Shown: positions 1 through 7,174, counted from the first letter of the stretch. The stretch is 8,731 nt of DNA from CAYOMP01 sp964405075 (GCA_964405075.1 CAYOMP010000118.1:1-8731), one strand, 5' to 3'. Program-made: numbers and translations. Notes: generated by a model not told the origin, from the letters alone.

Positions 1-654
1 TTCAACATCTTTTGTAGCCTCAAAAATCTGGTCATAGCTGTCTTTTAATCTTATTCTAGGAGCAAGAGTATCTACTGGTACTTCTTTATCTCCATCTGGA
101 GTCCAGTGATTGATTACACATGGTTTACCAGTTCTTTCATAAAAATACTGACCAATACGACGTGAACGAATACCATGCTCAATCCAGAATTTTCTAACCT
201 CTTCATCTGCAGCTGATAATGTTCCATTATCACTCTTTGGATGAGAAAAATATGTTGGATTAAAATCAAGACCTATGCCTTTTTCTACAGCCCAATCAGC
301 CCATTTTTCAAAATGTTTTGGTTCAATTTCATTTCTATCAACAAATGTGTCTGCCTCCTGATAGTTAGCATGTAAGTTAACTTTTAATTCACCAGGAATG
401 AATTTCATAGCCATTTCAATATCAGCTCTTAACTCATCTGCAGTTCTGGCTTTTCCAGGATAATTACCTGTTGCCTGAATTCCACCTGTTAAAGCACTGT
501 CTTCTTTCTTTTCGCATCCTGCTACGTCATCACCTTGCCAACAATGCATAGAAATTGGAGTTGAGTTTGCAATTTCGATTGCCTTATCTACATCAATTCC
601 ATACTGTGCGTAATATTCTTTTGCTAATTCATAACCTTTTTTTACATCATACAT
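1..654 (-). CDS. rhaA: L-rhamnose isomerase, N-terminal part (cut by window edge)
   Basis: This enzyme interconverts L-rhamnose and L-rhamnulose in the cytoplasm, the first step of rhamnose breakdown. The 218 codons present start MYDVKKGYEL and carry motifs I recognise from the RhaA family: SMHCWQGDDV (residues 35-44), LTGGIQATGNYPGKAR (55-70), ELRADIEMAM (74-83), VNLHANYQE (92-100), GLDFNPTYFSHP (128-139), FWIEH (156-160), NHWTPDG (182-188) and DTLAPR (195-200). The family is about 420 residues, so roughly half is missing beyond position 1; the metal-binding residues of the second half lie outside the window. The ATG at 654 is preceded by a GAAAGGTGG ribosome binding site (664-672), which fixes the start. 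The gene lies downstream of the AraC-type regulator on the same strand but behind a strong terminator, so it probably has its own promoter. Identification is near certain from the motifs. Confidence 0.96.
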   Translation of the reverse strand, partial: MYDVKKGYELAKEYYAQYGIDVDKAIEIANSTPISMHCWQGDDVAGCEKKEDSALTGGIQATGNYPGKARTADELRADIEMAMKFIPGELKVNLHANYQEADTFVDRNEIEPKHFEKWADWAVEKGIGLDFNPTYFSHPKSDNGTLSAADEEVRKFWIEHGIRSRRIGQYFYERTGKPCVINHWTPDGDKEVPVDTLAPRIRLKDSYDQIFEATKDVE

Positions 655-809
655 TTTCTATATCCACCTTTCTTTTTTCAAGACTCGTTCATAAGACTTA
701 ATGCCACATTCCCATTAACTCGCCTGACATCTCATATATACGAATCCATACACCTTCTTGCAAAGCATTTATTATTTGATACAAAATTATGCTCATATCA
801 GGTTAACTA

Positions 810-823
810 TTGTTTCAAAACAA
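810..823. promoter_or_regulatory. Palindromic possible operator upstream of rhaA
   Basis: The sequence TTGTTT-CA-AAACAA has two perfect 6-base arms around a 2-base centre. It resembles a dimeric repressor site, but lacks the central CG expected of a catabolite (CcpA) site or a typical LacI-family operator. The binding protein is unknown, and in such AT-rich DNA a chance origin cannot be excluded. Confidence 0.25.
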
Positions 824-890
824 ACCTCACATAATTAAACCCAAAATTCATTTTTCAAATAACAAATACTTTTAAACCCTAGAAACTATT

Positions 891-913
891 ATTATATCTT
901 GCACTTTTTGCAC
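891..913 (-). promoter_or_regulatory. Candidate rhaA promoter with TTGCAC direct repeat
   Basis: On the minus strand a perfect TATAAT lies at 896-891. The place where a -35 box would sit reads ATTATT and has no good match to TTGACA. Immediately upstream of the -10 box is a direct repeat, TTGCAC-TTT-TTGCAC on the plus strand (899-904 and 908-913). A good -10 with a poor -35 and direct repeats is the usual look of a promoter activated by an AraC-family protein, and such a gene lies next door. The predicted leader of about 230 bases is long, so another promoter nearer rhaA is possible. Confidence 0.3.
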
Positions 914-969
914 AATAATCTGTACTACCAAAGCATAATTAATGGTTCTTTTGTACATTTAAACATAAC

Positions 970-1010
970 AAAAAGTGGTTTATATATAAATTATATACAA
1001 ACCACTTTTT
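970..1010 (-). terminator. Strong intrinsic terminator after the AraC-family gene
   Basis: A perfect 12-base stem, AAAAAGTGGTTT (970-981) pairing with AAACCACTTTTT (999-1010), is extended inward by more A-T pairs after one mismatch. Transcripts on either strand end the stem with a run of U, so it can work in both directions. It begins 35 bases past the stop codon of the AraC-family gene and separates that gene from rhaA. Confidence 0.85.
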
Positions 1011-1045
1011 ATATACAAGGACTTTATTTTTATATTTTTACGTCC

Positions 1046-2014
1046 TTATTTTCCTTCATCACGATACTTTTTGGGACTGCAATTAAACTTTTCCTTAAAT
1101 TTTCTATGAAAATAACTAGTGTTGTCATAACCAACCCTATATATAATATCAGTTATAGGAATTTCTGTTGTAAGTAATAAATGTTTAGCCTGATTTAATC
1201 GTTTTTCCTGTAATAACTCTTTAAATGTTTTGCCTGTTTCAGATTTAATTATCTTGCTCAAATTTGAAACCGAATGATTCAATTCACCAGCTAAATATGT
1301 TAAATTAGCATCCTTATAGTTTTCTTCAATATATTTTAAAGTTTTTAAAATAATTGTATTATTCTTACCCTCGGCTTCGTTATGTTCAATTCGCTCTGTA
1401 TAGTTTACTAATTGCATAAACAATAATCCCATGGTTGTCTGATCAAGTTGTCTGTGATTATGCTGCTTATTTAATAGACTCCAAACCAAATTTTCTAACA
1501 GGTTCTGTATTGGTAAAATATCTGCCACTTTATAGTGCAAATAACTGGCCTCGCTATTACTCTTTCTTAATGTATCTACAATAAATCCACTAATAGCATT
1601 ATTCTTACTAAGCATTGGTAATACTTCATCAAAAAATTCTGGCAGAATTATAAAGTTAATTCCTATATCTTTTTCTCCCGCCGGGAGAATTTCGTGTGAA
1701 GAGAACTGATTCAAGAATAACAAATCACCCTCTTCTAACACAATTTTGATTGTTTTATTAACTATATGAACAGTTTTTCCTGAACACATATACATTATTT
1801 CAATATAGTTATGTTTATGATCCGGAAAAGCCGCAAAACGAGTGTGAGTCCTTATATCAATAAGTCTCCCCTTCTCTAGCATCTTACTACTGTCAATAGT
1901 AAAATCTTTGCCAGTAGTATATATATCTTTATTCACTTTGCTATCCCCGTTTCCTAAGAGCTTTTTCTCCTCTTCTGTAACAGGTGTCAACTTTTCCATA
2001 ATCTCTTTTTTCAT
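1046..2014 (-). CDS. AraC-family transcriptional regulator (likely rhamnose regulator)
   Basis: This is a DNA-binding regulator of 322 residues. The N-terminal part looks like a cupin-type effector domain: TRFAAFPDHKHNYIEIMYMCSG (57-78) followed by EEGDLLFLNQFSSHEI (94-109), the pattern of sugar-sensing AraC proteins. The C-terminal hundred residues form the paired helix-turn-helix domain: LKYIEENYKDANLTYLAGEL (226-244), SVSNLSKIIKSETGKTFKELLQEKRLNQAKHLL (248-280), and the family signature ITDIIYRVGYDNTSYFHRKFKEKF (287-310) with CSPKKYR (312-318). I start at the ATG at 2014; a TTG nine codons upstream would add MTLREDGIT but has no obvious ribosome binding site. It lies between the Rnf operon and rhaA on the same strand and ends in a strong terminator. 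Being beside rhaA suggests control of rhamnose genes, as RhaS/RhaR do in enterobacteria; this is inference. The 86-base gap from rnfB contains no good terminator, so some read-through from rnf is possible. Confidence 0.9.
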   Translation of the reverse strand: MKKEIMEKLTPVTEEEKKLLGNGDSKVNKDIYTTGKDFTIDSSKMLEKGRLIDIRTHTRFAAFPDHKHNYIEIMYMCSGKTVHIVNKTIKIVLEEGDLLFLNQFSSHEILPAGEKDIGINFIILPEFFDEVLPMLSKNNAISGFIVDTLRKSNSEASYLHYKVADILPIQNLLENLVWSLLNKQHNHRQLDQTTMGLLFMQLVNYTERIEHNEAEGKNNTIILKTLKYIEENYKDANLTYLAGELNHSVSNLSKIIKSETGKTFKELLQEKRLNQAKHLLLTTEIPITDIIYRVGYDNTSYFHRKFKEKFNCSPKKYRDEGK

Positions 2015-2100
2015 AGTAATTCCATCTTCTCGTAATGTCAAATTAATTAATTATTTTCAAATTAACCTCATAACTAAAGTCACGAATGTTTTTCGTCAAA

Positions 2101-2892
2101 TTATAAAATAATTTTCTTAGGACATTTTTCAGCACATTTGCCACATTGTGTACATTTAGTAGTATCAATATGAGCAACGTTATCTACTACAGTAATTGCA
2201 TCGAATTCACACTGTTTTTCACACATCTTACATCCGATACATCCAACCGAACACGCTTTCATTACATCTTTACCTTTGTCTTTTGAACTACACTGTACAA
2301 GATGTTTTGCATCATAAGGTACTATTTCAATAAGATTCTTAGGACATTCAGCAACACATTTACCACATGCCATACATTTTTCCTTATCTACTACTGCAAT
2401 TCCATCAACAATGTGAATAGCATCAAATTCACATACCTTAACACATGAACCAAAGCCCATACATCCATAATCACAGCCTTTAGGTCCACCTGTCTGCATA
2501 TATGAAGCCATTTTACAATCTTCTACACCTGTATAATCATACAAGTTGTTAGCTTTATCACAAGTTCCTGCACATTTAACGAAAGCAACATTTTTAACAC
2601 TTTCGCCAGCTTCAACACCCATAATCTCACTAATTTTATCAGCGACTGGTGCTCCACCTACAGGACATCCATTAACTGGTGCTTCACCACAGGCAATAGC
2701 TTTTGCTAAGCCATCACAACCTGCGTATCCACAACCACCACAGTTATTTCCAGGTAATTCTGCTCTTACCTTTAATTCTTTTTCATCAACTTCTACTTTG
2801 AACTTTTCCCCTGATACTCCTAGGAAAAGACCAATTAGCAAGCCTGTTATTCCGACAACTACTGTTGCCATTACAATTGCCATTATACTCAT
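2101..2892 (-). CDS. rnfB: Rnf complex subunit B, ferredoxin-type electron entry subunit
   Basis: RnfB accepts electrons from reduced ferredoxin and passes them into the membrane part of the Rnf complex. The 263 residues begin with one membrane anchor (about 4-26) and then a cytoplasmic iron-sulphur domain. Visible motifs are NNCGGCGYAGC (C51, C54, C59) with C76, the Fe-S domain typical of RnfB; C107 and C111; GCDYGCMGFGSCVKVC (C140, C144, C150, C154); and ferredoxin motifs C173-C176-C179-C183P, C218-C221-C224-C228 and C247-C250-C253-C257P. There are 26 cysteines in all, enough for up to six [4Fe-4S] clusters; I have not assigned every ligand. The Phe in GCMGFGSC where a ferredoxin would have Cys is, as far as I know, usual for RnfB. 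It is the last gene of the operon, 10 bases after rnfA, with AGGAGG six bases before its ATG. That spacing favours the first ATG over one three codons later. Confidence 0.96.
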   Translation of the reverse strand: MSIMAIVMATVVVGITGLLIGLFLGVSGEKFKVEVDEKELKVRAELPGNNCGGCGYAGCDGLAKAIACGEAPVNGCPVGGAPVADKISEIMGVEAGESVKNVAFVKCAGTCDKANNLYDYTGVEDCKMASYMQTGGPKGCDYGCMGFGSCVKVCEFDAIHIVDGIAVVDKEKCMACGKCVAECPKNLIEIVPYDAKHLVQCSSKDKGKDVMKACSVGCIGCKMCEKQCEFDAITVVDNVAHIDTTKCTQCGKCAEKCPKKIIL

Positions 2893-2902
2893 TTTTCTCC
2901 TC

Positions 2903-3478
2903 CTATATTAATCCTGAAAATCCAAAGAATGCAATTGCCATTAATCCTGCTGTTATAAGAACTATTGGAGAACCCTTAAATGCAGGTGACACATCATTAT
3001 ATTCGATTTTTTCTCTAATACCAGCCATAATTACAATTGCGATTGTAAAACCTACAGCTGTTGCAAAACCATTTACTATACCTGTTAAAATACCGTAGTC
3101 CTTCTGAACATTAGTAAGTGCAACACCAAGTACTGCACAGTTTGTTGTAATTAAAGGAAGGTATACACCCAATGCACTATATAGTGATGGACTAGTTTTC
3201 TTTAAAAACATTTCCACAAACTGAACTAATGCCGCAATAACAAGGATAAATACTATAGTCTGTAAATATTCAATACCAAATGGCGCTAATACAAATTTGT
3301 AAATAACTCCTGTAAAAGCAGAAGATATTGTTAATACAAAAATAACTGCTGCACCCATACCTGTTGCAGTTTCTACCTTTTTAGAAACTCCCAAGAATGG
3401 ACACAAGCCTAAAAACTGACTCAATACTACATTGTTAACTAAAGCTGAGCCTATAGCGATTAATAATAATTCTTTCAT
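2903..3478 (-). CDS. rnfA: Rnf complex subunit A, integral membrane protein
   Basis: RnfA is a small membrane subunit that, with its paralogue RnfE, forms the central membrane core of the ion-pumping ferredoxin:NAD+ oxidoreductase. The 191 residues are almost entirely hydrophobic, consistent with about six membrane helices, and match the usual family length. Conserved half-helix motifs are FLGLCPFLGVSKK (22-34, C26) and LPLITTNCAVLGVAL (107-121, C114). In Rnf/Nqr structures the equivalent pairs of cysteines from the two paralogues hold one [2Fe-2S] cluster in the membrane. The start is set by AGGAGG ten bases upstream of the ATG. It follows rnfE after 14 bases and precedes rnfB by 10. Confidence 0.96.
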   Translation of the reverse strand: MKELLLIAIGSALVNNVVLSQFLGLCPFLGVSKKVETATGMGAAVIFVLTISSAFTGVIYKFVLAPFGIEYLQTIVFILVIAALVQFVEMFLKKTSPSLYSALGVYLPLITTNCAVLGVALTNVQKDYGILTGIVNGFATAVGFTIAIVIMAGIREKIEYNDVSPAFKGSPIVLITAGLMAIAFFGFSGLI

Positions 3479-3492
3479 TTATGTCCATCCTC

Positions 3493-4197
3493 CTATTTAT
3501 TGTCTTCGCTTGGAGCAGAACCCATTCCACAACTGCTGTTTGAACATGAGGCACATCCACCTTCACCACAACCAGCTGCCTGAACAACTTCTTTTCCTTT
3601 TTTCGCATTATTAATTTTAACTTTGTTTTGTGCTGCTGTAAGCATAGCCAATACAAAGAACGCACCTGGTGCCAAAATAAAAATTGTAATTGGTTCATAT
3701 GCACTTGGCATAACTTGTAAGTTAAATATAGTTCCGGCACCAATTAACTCTCTTACTGCACCAATTGCTGTAAGACCTACAGTAAAACCAAGACCCATAC
3801 CAATACCATCAAAGATTGATGGAAATACTGGATTCTTAGAAGCATAGCTTTCTGCACGACCTAAAATAATACAGTTAACAACAATAAGTGGAATGTATAT
3901 TCCAAGTGAATCATACAACGAAGGAATATATCCCTCTAAAAGAAACTGCACGATTGTAACAAAAGACGCTACAATAACAATAAACGCCGGCATACGAACC
4001 TTATCTGGAATAACATTTCTCAACATAGAAATAAGCATATTAGACATAGTTAAAACTACTGTTGTAGTTAATCCCATTCCTAATCCGTTAACAGCTAATG
4101 TTGTAACAGCTAATGTAGGACACATACCTAACATAAGTACAAATGTAGGGTTCTCTTTAATAATTCCGTTAAATAATCTTTCTTTTGCGCTATTCAT
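3493..4197 (-). CDS. rnfE: Rnf complex subunit E with extra cysteine-rich tail
   Basis: RnfE is the paralogue of RnfA and its partner in the membrane core. The 234 residues show the family motifs NPTFVLMLGMCPTLAVTT (16-33, C26) and IPLIVVNCIILGRAESYA (102-119, C109), whose cysteines are expected to share a [2Fe-2S] cluster with those of RnfA. The hydrophobic membrane part ends near residue 190. A hydrophilic tail of about 44 residues follows, carrying C210, C215, C218 and C223 in the pattern C-x4-C-x2-C-x4-C within Gly/Ser-rich sequence. This tail is not needed to define the family and could bind a metal or Fe-S centre; see findings. The start codon lies two bases after the rnfG stop. Its Shine-Dalgarno sequence (GGGGGAGG) lies inside the last codons of rnfG and encodes the Gly-Gly-Gly near the RnfG C-terminus, suggesting translational coupling. 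Confidence 0.95.
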   Translation of the reverse strand: MNSAKERLFNGIIKENPTFVLMLGMCPTLAVTTLAVNGLGMGLTTTVVLTMSNMLISMLRNVIPDKVRMPAFIVIVASFVTIVQFLLEGYIPSLYDSLGIYIPLIVVNCIILGRAESYASKNPVFPSIFDGIGMGLGFTVGLTAIGAVRELIGAGTIFNLQVMPSAYEPITIFILAPGAFFVLAMLTAAQNKVKINNAKKGKEVVQAAGCGEGGCASCSNSSCGMGSAPSEDNK

Positions 4198-4199
4198 TA

Positions 4200-4811
4200 T
4201 TATTTACCTCCCCCAACAATACTTTTAAAATATACCAAACCAGCATTTACAGCGTTTGTAACTGCATTTGTTGTAATAGTAGCTCCACTGATTGCATCGA
4301 TTTCATTATCAGCTGTTGCTCCTGTTTTTGTATATGCAAAACTTTCTACATTTTTGCCTGCATACTGATTTTTAAATTCTTCATCTGTTGCTTTCATACC
4401 AAGACCAGCAGTTTCACTAATACTTAATATTTCTACACCATTAAGTTTTCCATCATTCTGAATTCCAAGAGCTAATGTAATATTTCCGCCGTATCCTTCA
4501 TTAGTTGTAACACTAATTACATAGCCTAATGCATTTCCAGTAGAATCAACAGCCATCATAACTTCGTCAATTGTTTCACCAGTTAATCCTGCTGCACTAA
4601 GCACATCAGCACTTGTTGTTAAATCTACATTTTCATCATTTACAAACTCTGATGCATCTGTAAATACAGCCATATATGACTCCTGCTTTGCCTTTGCCTT
4701 AGAAGCCGCGATTGGTTCTTTTGTAATCTCATAGACTAATCCTAATAATAATCCTGCAACAAGCGTAATTACAGTTAACATTAGGGCATCCTTAATAATA
4801 CTATTTTTCAT
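4200..4811 (-). CDS. rnfG: Rnf complex subunit G, covalent-FMN flavoprotein
   Basis: RnfG is a membrane-anchored flavoprotein of the Rnf complex, with its flavin domain on the outer face. The 203 residues start with one membrane helix (about 8-27, ALMLTVITLVAGLLLGLVYE) and then an FMN-binding domain. Near the end is DAISGAT (172-178), which fits the Dxx(S/T)GAT flavinylation motif; T178 is the expected acceptor of FMN, attached by an ApbE-type flavin transferase not present in this window. ETAGLGMKA (133-141) is another typical FMN-domain motif. The gene overlaps the end of rnfD by 11 bases and has a GAGGGGG ribosome binding site upstream of the ATG at 4811. A possible upstream start at 4859 lies deep inside rnfD and would place charged residues before the membrane anchor, so I reject it. 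Confidence 0.95.
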   Translation of the reverse strand: MKNSIIKDALMLTVITLVAGLLLGLVYEITKEPIAASKAKAKQESYMAVFTDASEFVNDENVDLTTSADVLSAAGLTGETIDEVMMAVDSTGNALGYVISVTTNEGYGGNITLALGIQNDGKLNGVEILSISETAGLGMKATDEEFKNQYAGKNVESFAYTKTGATADNEIDAISGATITTNAVTNAVNAGLVYFKSIVGGGK

Positions 4812-5730
4812 TCTTGTTTGCCCCCTCTCCAAAATGCTTAGGAATAGTAAATCTTTCAATTAATGGAACTAAAAGATTCGAGAAGATAATTGCATATGAC
4901 ACACCTTCTGCTGAACCACCAAATATTCTGAATACACCTGTCAATATACCTAAGATAATACCAAATATTACTCTTCCTTTAGGTGTAATAGGTGATGTTA
5001 CATAATCAGTAGCCATAAACCATGCACCAAGCATGAGACCACCACCACAAAGGTGTGCAACTAAAAAGTTAGGATCTAATCCATGTCCGCCAAAAATTGC
5101 TATAAAAATTAGGAATGTAACAATATATGTTCCAGGAATAACAATTGAAATAACATTTGTTGCAAGTAAGAAAATAGCACCAATCATAAGTGCAATCACT
5201 GATGTTTCACCAATTGTACCTGATGTAGTTCCTAAAAACATATCCCAAGTATTTACACTACCACCACTTTTTAAAATAGCAAGTGGTGTTGCTCCTGTTA
5301 TTCCATCATATGTAAATGTTGTCATTCTACCTGCAAATGAAATAAGTAAGAAGCATCTGGCTCCAAGAGCTGGGTTCATGAAGTTCTGTCCCAAACCGCC
5401 AAATAGCTGTTTAACAACTAAAATAGCAAAAACACCACCAATAACCGGAATCCATAATGGAACTTCAGATGGCAAGTTAAGTGCAAGTAACAAGCCTGTT
5501 ACTGCTGCACTCATGTCTGAGATAGTTATTTTCTTTTTCATTAATTTTTCATATATATACTCTGTTGCAACACAAGTAATAATACTTGTTAAAACAACTA
5601 ATAATGCATGTAATCCAAAATTGAATACGCCAAAAATTGTGGCTGGCATCAACGCAAGGAATACTAACATCATAATATTATTTGTTGTAATCTTTTTCGC
5701 CCTAATATGAGGTGATGATGATACATTCAT
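4801..5730 (-). CDS. rnfD: Rnf complex subunit D, membrane flavoprotein
   Basis: RnfD is a polytopic membrane subunit, related to NqrB, that carries covalent FMN and helps drive ion translocation. The 309 residues begin NVSSSPHIRAK, typical of the family's cytoplasmic N-terminus, followed by many hydrophobic helices. Conserved segments are GGLGQNFMNPALGARCFLL (111-129), the flavinylation motif DGITGAT (142-148, T148 the expected FMN acceptor), FMATDYVTSPITPKG (238-252) and SAEGVSYAIIFSNLLVPLIE (273-292). The ATG at 5730 has AGGGGG about eight bases upstream, 13 bases after the rnfC stop. An upstream in-frame start at 5766 inside rnfC is unlikely. It overlaps rnfG by 11 bases. Confidence 0.96.
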   Translation of the reverse strand: MNVSSSPHIRAKKITTNNIMMLVFLALMPATIFGVFNFGLHALLVVLTSIITCVATEYIYEKLMKKKITISDMSAAVTGLLLALNLPSEVPLWIPVIGGVFAILVVKQLFGGLGQNFMNPALGARCFLLISFAGRMTTFTYDGITGATPLAILKSGGSVNTWDMFLGTTSGTIGETSVIALMIGAIFLLATNVISIVIPGTYIVTFLIFIAIFGGHGLDPNFLVAHLCGGGLMLGAWFMATDYVTSPITPKGRVIFGIILGILTGVFRIFGGSAEGVSYAIIFSNLLVPLIERFTIPKHFGEGANKNEK

Positions 5731-5743
5731 TCCACTTTTCCCC

Positions 5744-7069
5744 CTATTTCTTCTTTCTATTAGCAAGAACCATTGCTCTCATTGTCTTAATAGACTGAGT
5801 TAACTGTCTCTTTGCTGGACAAATATAGCTACAACATCCACAAGCACAGCATTCCATTCCATTATATTTTAAGAACATTTCTTCATTGCCTCTTTGTGCA
5901 AAATCAGCAAGTCTTGAAGGAATAACTCCACCAGGACATACTTCTACACACTTACCACAATTGATACATGCAGTAGGTTCATATTCTGCTACTTCATCCT
6001 TTGTCATACATAACAACGCTGACGAAGATTTTGTAACAGGAACATTTAAATCATACAAAGCAAAGCCCATCATAGGACCACCTGATATAATCTTTTCAGG
6101 TTCAGTCTTAAATCCACCTGCTTCTTCTATTAAATCGTTATAATTCGTTCCTGTAGGAACAATTAAGTTAATCGGATCATTAATCGCATCACCAGTAACT
6201 GTAACTATTCTTTCCATTAATGGCTTTCCTTCTGCTACAGCTGAATATATGGCACATACTGTATCAACATTGTCTACTACACATCCTACGTCAGCCGGCA
6301 ACATTGATGAGTTAGTTTTTCTATTAGTAACTGCGTAGATAAGCATTCTTTCAGCACCCTGTGGATACTTAGTCTGAAGTGCAGCAACTTCTAATCTATC
6401 TTCGTTTTTTACTAATTCCCTAAACTTTTCAATACAATCCGGCTTATTATCTTCAATAGCAATAACACCTTTAGCATTTTCAAAAAGCTTAAGCATGATT
6501 TTTAAACCTTCAACTATTTTTTCAGGCTCCTCAATCATTCTTCTATAGTCTGATGTAAGATATGGTTCACACTCTGCACCATTAACGATAACATAATCAA
6601 TAGCCTTGTCGTCCTTTGGTGTAAGCTTAACATGAGTAGGAAATCCTGCTCCACCCATACCAATAATGCCCGCTTTTTTTACCGCGTTCCTAATATCTTC
6701 TTTAGTAATTTTTTCTAAATCAGTAGCTTTTTCATATTCTACCTCTTCATACAACCCATCATTTTCAATGACAATGGACATAGCCTTATTCCCAGTTGAA
6801 GTAAGTCTAGTTTCAATAATCTTAACTGTACCCGAAACTGAGGAATGAACATTAGCAGATACAAATCCTGTTGCTTCTGCAATTAACTGTCCTTTTAATA
6901 CTCTGTCACCTTTTGCAACTATTGGAGCAGCTGGTGCACCAATGTGCTGGGCTAAAGGATATACCATTTCCTTCGACTCGCCAGGAAGTATTGCCTTCAT
7001 TGGCTTATCCTTTGATAAATCCTTTCCATCATGCGGATGTACTCCGCCTTTAAATGTAAAAGATGTCAT
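5744..7069 (-). CDS. rnfC: Rnf complex subunit C, NADH-binding subunit
   Basis: RnfC is the cytoplasmic subunit where NAD+ is reduced (or NADH oxidised). The 441 residues open with FKGGVHPHDGK (6-16), the family's GG-x-HP motif, then a lipoyl-like region. The NADH/FMN fold related to complex I NuoF follows: GMGGAGFPTHVKL (137-149) and NGAECEPYLTSDYR (163-176). Next come SGGPMMGFAL (329-338) and two [4Fe-4S] motifs, C368-C371-C374-C378P and C407-C410-C413-C417P. Length matches clostridial RnfC. I start at the ATG at 7069, which directly precedes TSFTFKGGVHP; a GTG 14 codons upstream would fall right at the predicted transcription start and is rejected. It is the first gene of the operon, followed by rnfD after 13 bases, and sits under a good promoter with a Rex-like operator. 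Confidence 0.96.
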   Translation of the reverse strand: MTSFTFKGGVHPHDGKDLSKDKPMKAILPGESKEMVYPLAQHIGAPAAPIVAKGDRVLKGQLIAEATGFVSANVHSSVSGTVKIIETRLTSTGNKAMSIVIENDGLYEEVEYEKATDLEKITKEDIRNAVKKAGIIGMGGAGFPTHVKLTPKDDKAIDYVIVNGAECEPYLTSDYRRMIEEPEKIVEGLKIMLKLFENAKGVIAIEDNKPDCIEKFRELVKNEDRLEVAALQTKYPQGAERMLIYAVTNRKTNSSMLPADVGCVVDNVDTVCAIYSAVAEGKPLMERIVTVTGDAINDPINLIVPTGTNYNDLIEEAGGFKTEPEKIISGGPMMGFALYDLNVPVTKSSSALLCMTKDEVAEYEPTACINCGKCVEVCPGGVIPSRLADFAQRGNEEMFLKYNGMECCACGCCSYICPAKRQLTQSIKTMRAMVLANRKKK

Positions 7070-7091
7070 TTTTCCCAACCTTTCTTTCCCT

Positions 7092-7109
7092 TTGTTATAT
7101 TTGTAACAC
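7092..7109. promoter_or_regulatory. Rex-like redox operator at the rnf promoter
   Basis: The 18-base sequence TTGTTA-TATTTG-TAACAC matches the clostridial Rex operator TTGTTAAnnnnTTAACAA at 11 of its 14 defined positions. It lies just downstream of the -10 box and spans the predicted transcription start, a position that would block RNA polymerase. Rex is an NADH-sensing repressor, so control of an NADH-forming complex by it makes biological sense. No rex gene is in this window. A second, shorter inverted repeat ACACT-TT-AGTGT (7108-7119) overlaps its edge and the -10 box. Confidence 0.5.
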
Positions 7110-7114
7110 ACTTT

Positions 7115-7143
7115 AGTGTACCTTATTTATCATTAAATTTCAA
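7115..7143 (-). promoter_or_regulatory. Promoter of the rnf operon
   Basis: On the minus strand, TTGAAA (7143-7138) and TACACT (7120-7115) are separated by exactly 17 bases, matching the sigma-A consensus at 5 of 6 and 4 of 6 positions. Transcription would start near 7108, giving a leader of about 39 bases before the rnfC ATG. Confidence 0.6.
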
Positions 7144-7174
7144 TAAATTATGTCATTTATTCTTCTTTTTCAAC

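Larger units (their letters stand above)
655..1045. other. Non-coding region upstream of rhaA
   Basis: This 391-base stretch holds no convincing gene. Reading toward rhaA it contains the terminator of the regulator gene (970-1010), a candidate activator-dependent promoter (891-913), an imperfect palindrome TTGTTT-CA-AAACAA (810-823), a pair of AAGACT direct repeats (680-685 and 693-698), and the rhaA ribosome binding site (664-672). The DNA is strongly AT-rich. If transcription starts just downstream of 891 the rhaA leader would be about 230 bases; I see no recognisable riboswitch or strong hairpin in it. Confidence 0.6.

Noticed and set aside
810..823. Palindrome upstream of rhaA as a catabolite-repression (cre) site
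   Set aside because: It lacks the central CG and the flanking pattern of the cre consensus, so only a generic possible operator is reported.
899..1177. A 92-codon plus-strand frame crossing the terminator and the end of the AraC-family gene
   Set aside because: It runs through a strong terminator hairpin and antisense to the HTH domain. Its residue composition is that of translated AT-rich non-coding DNA.
2015..2041. Alternative TTG start for the AraC-family protein
   Set aside because: It would add nine residues from a rare start codon without a visible ribosome binding site. The ATG at 2014 gives a normal-length protein.
2082..2096. Hairpin ACGAA/TTCGT just after the rnfB stop as an operon terminator
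   Set aside because: The stem is only 5 bases and no T run follows on the transcribed strand, so it is not a convincing terminator. A TTGACG at 2099-2094 could be a -35 box for the regulator gene, but no good -10 box is correctly spaced.
5033..5710. A 225-codon open frame on the plus strand opposite rnfD
   Set aside because: It is the antisense shadow of a well-supported membrane gene. It has no family motifs and no ribosome binding site that I can see.
7070..7111. Alternative GTG start for rnfC
   Set aside because: It coincides with the predicted transcription start and operator, and the added residues do not resemble the family N-terminus, which begins just before FKGGVHP.
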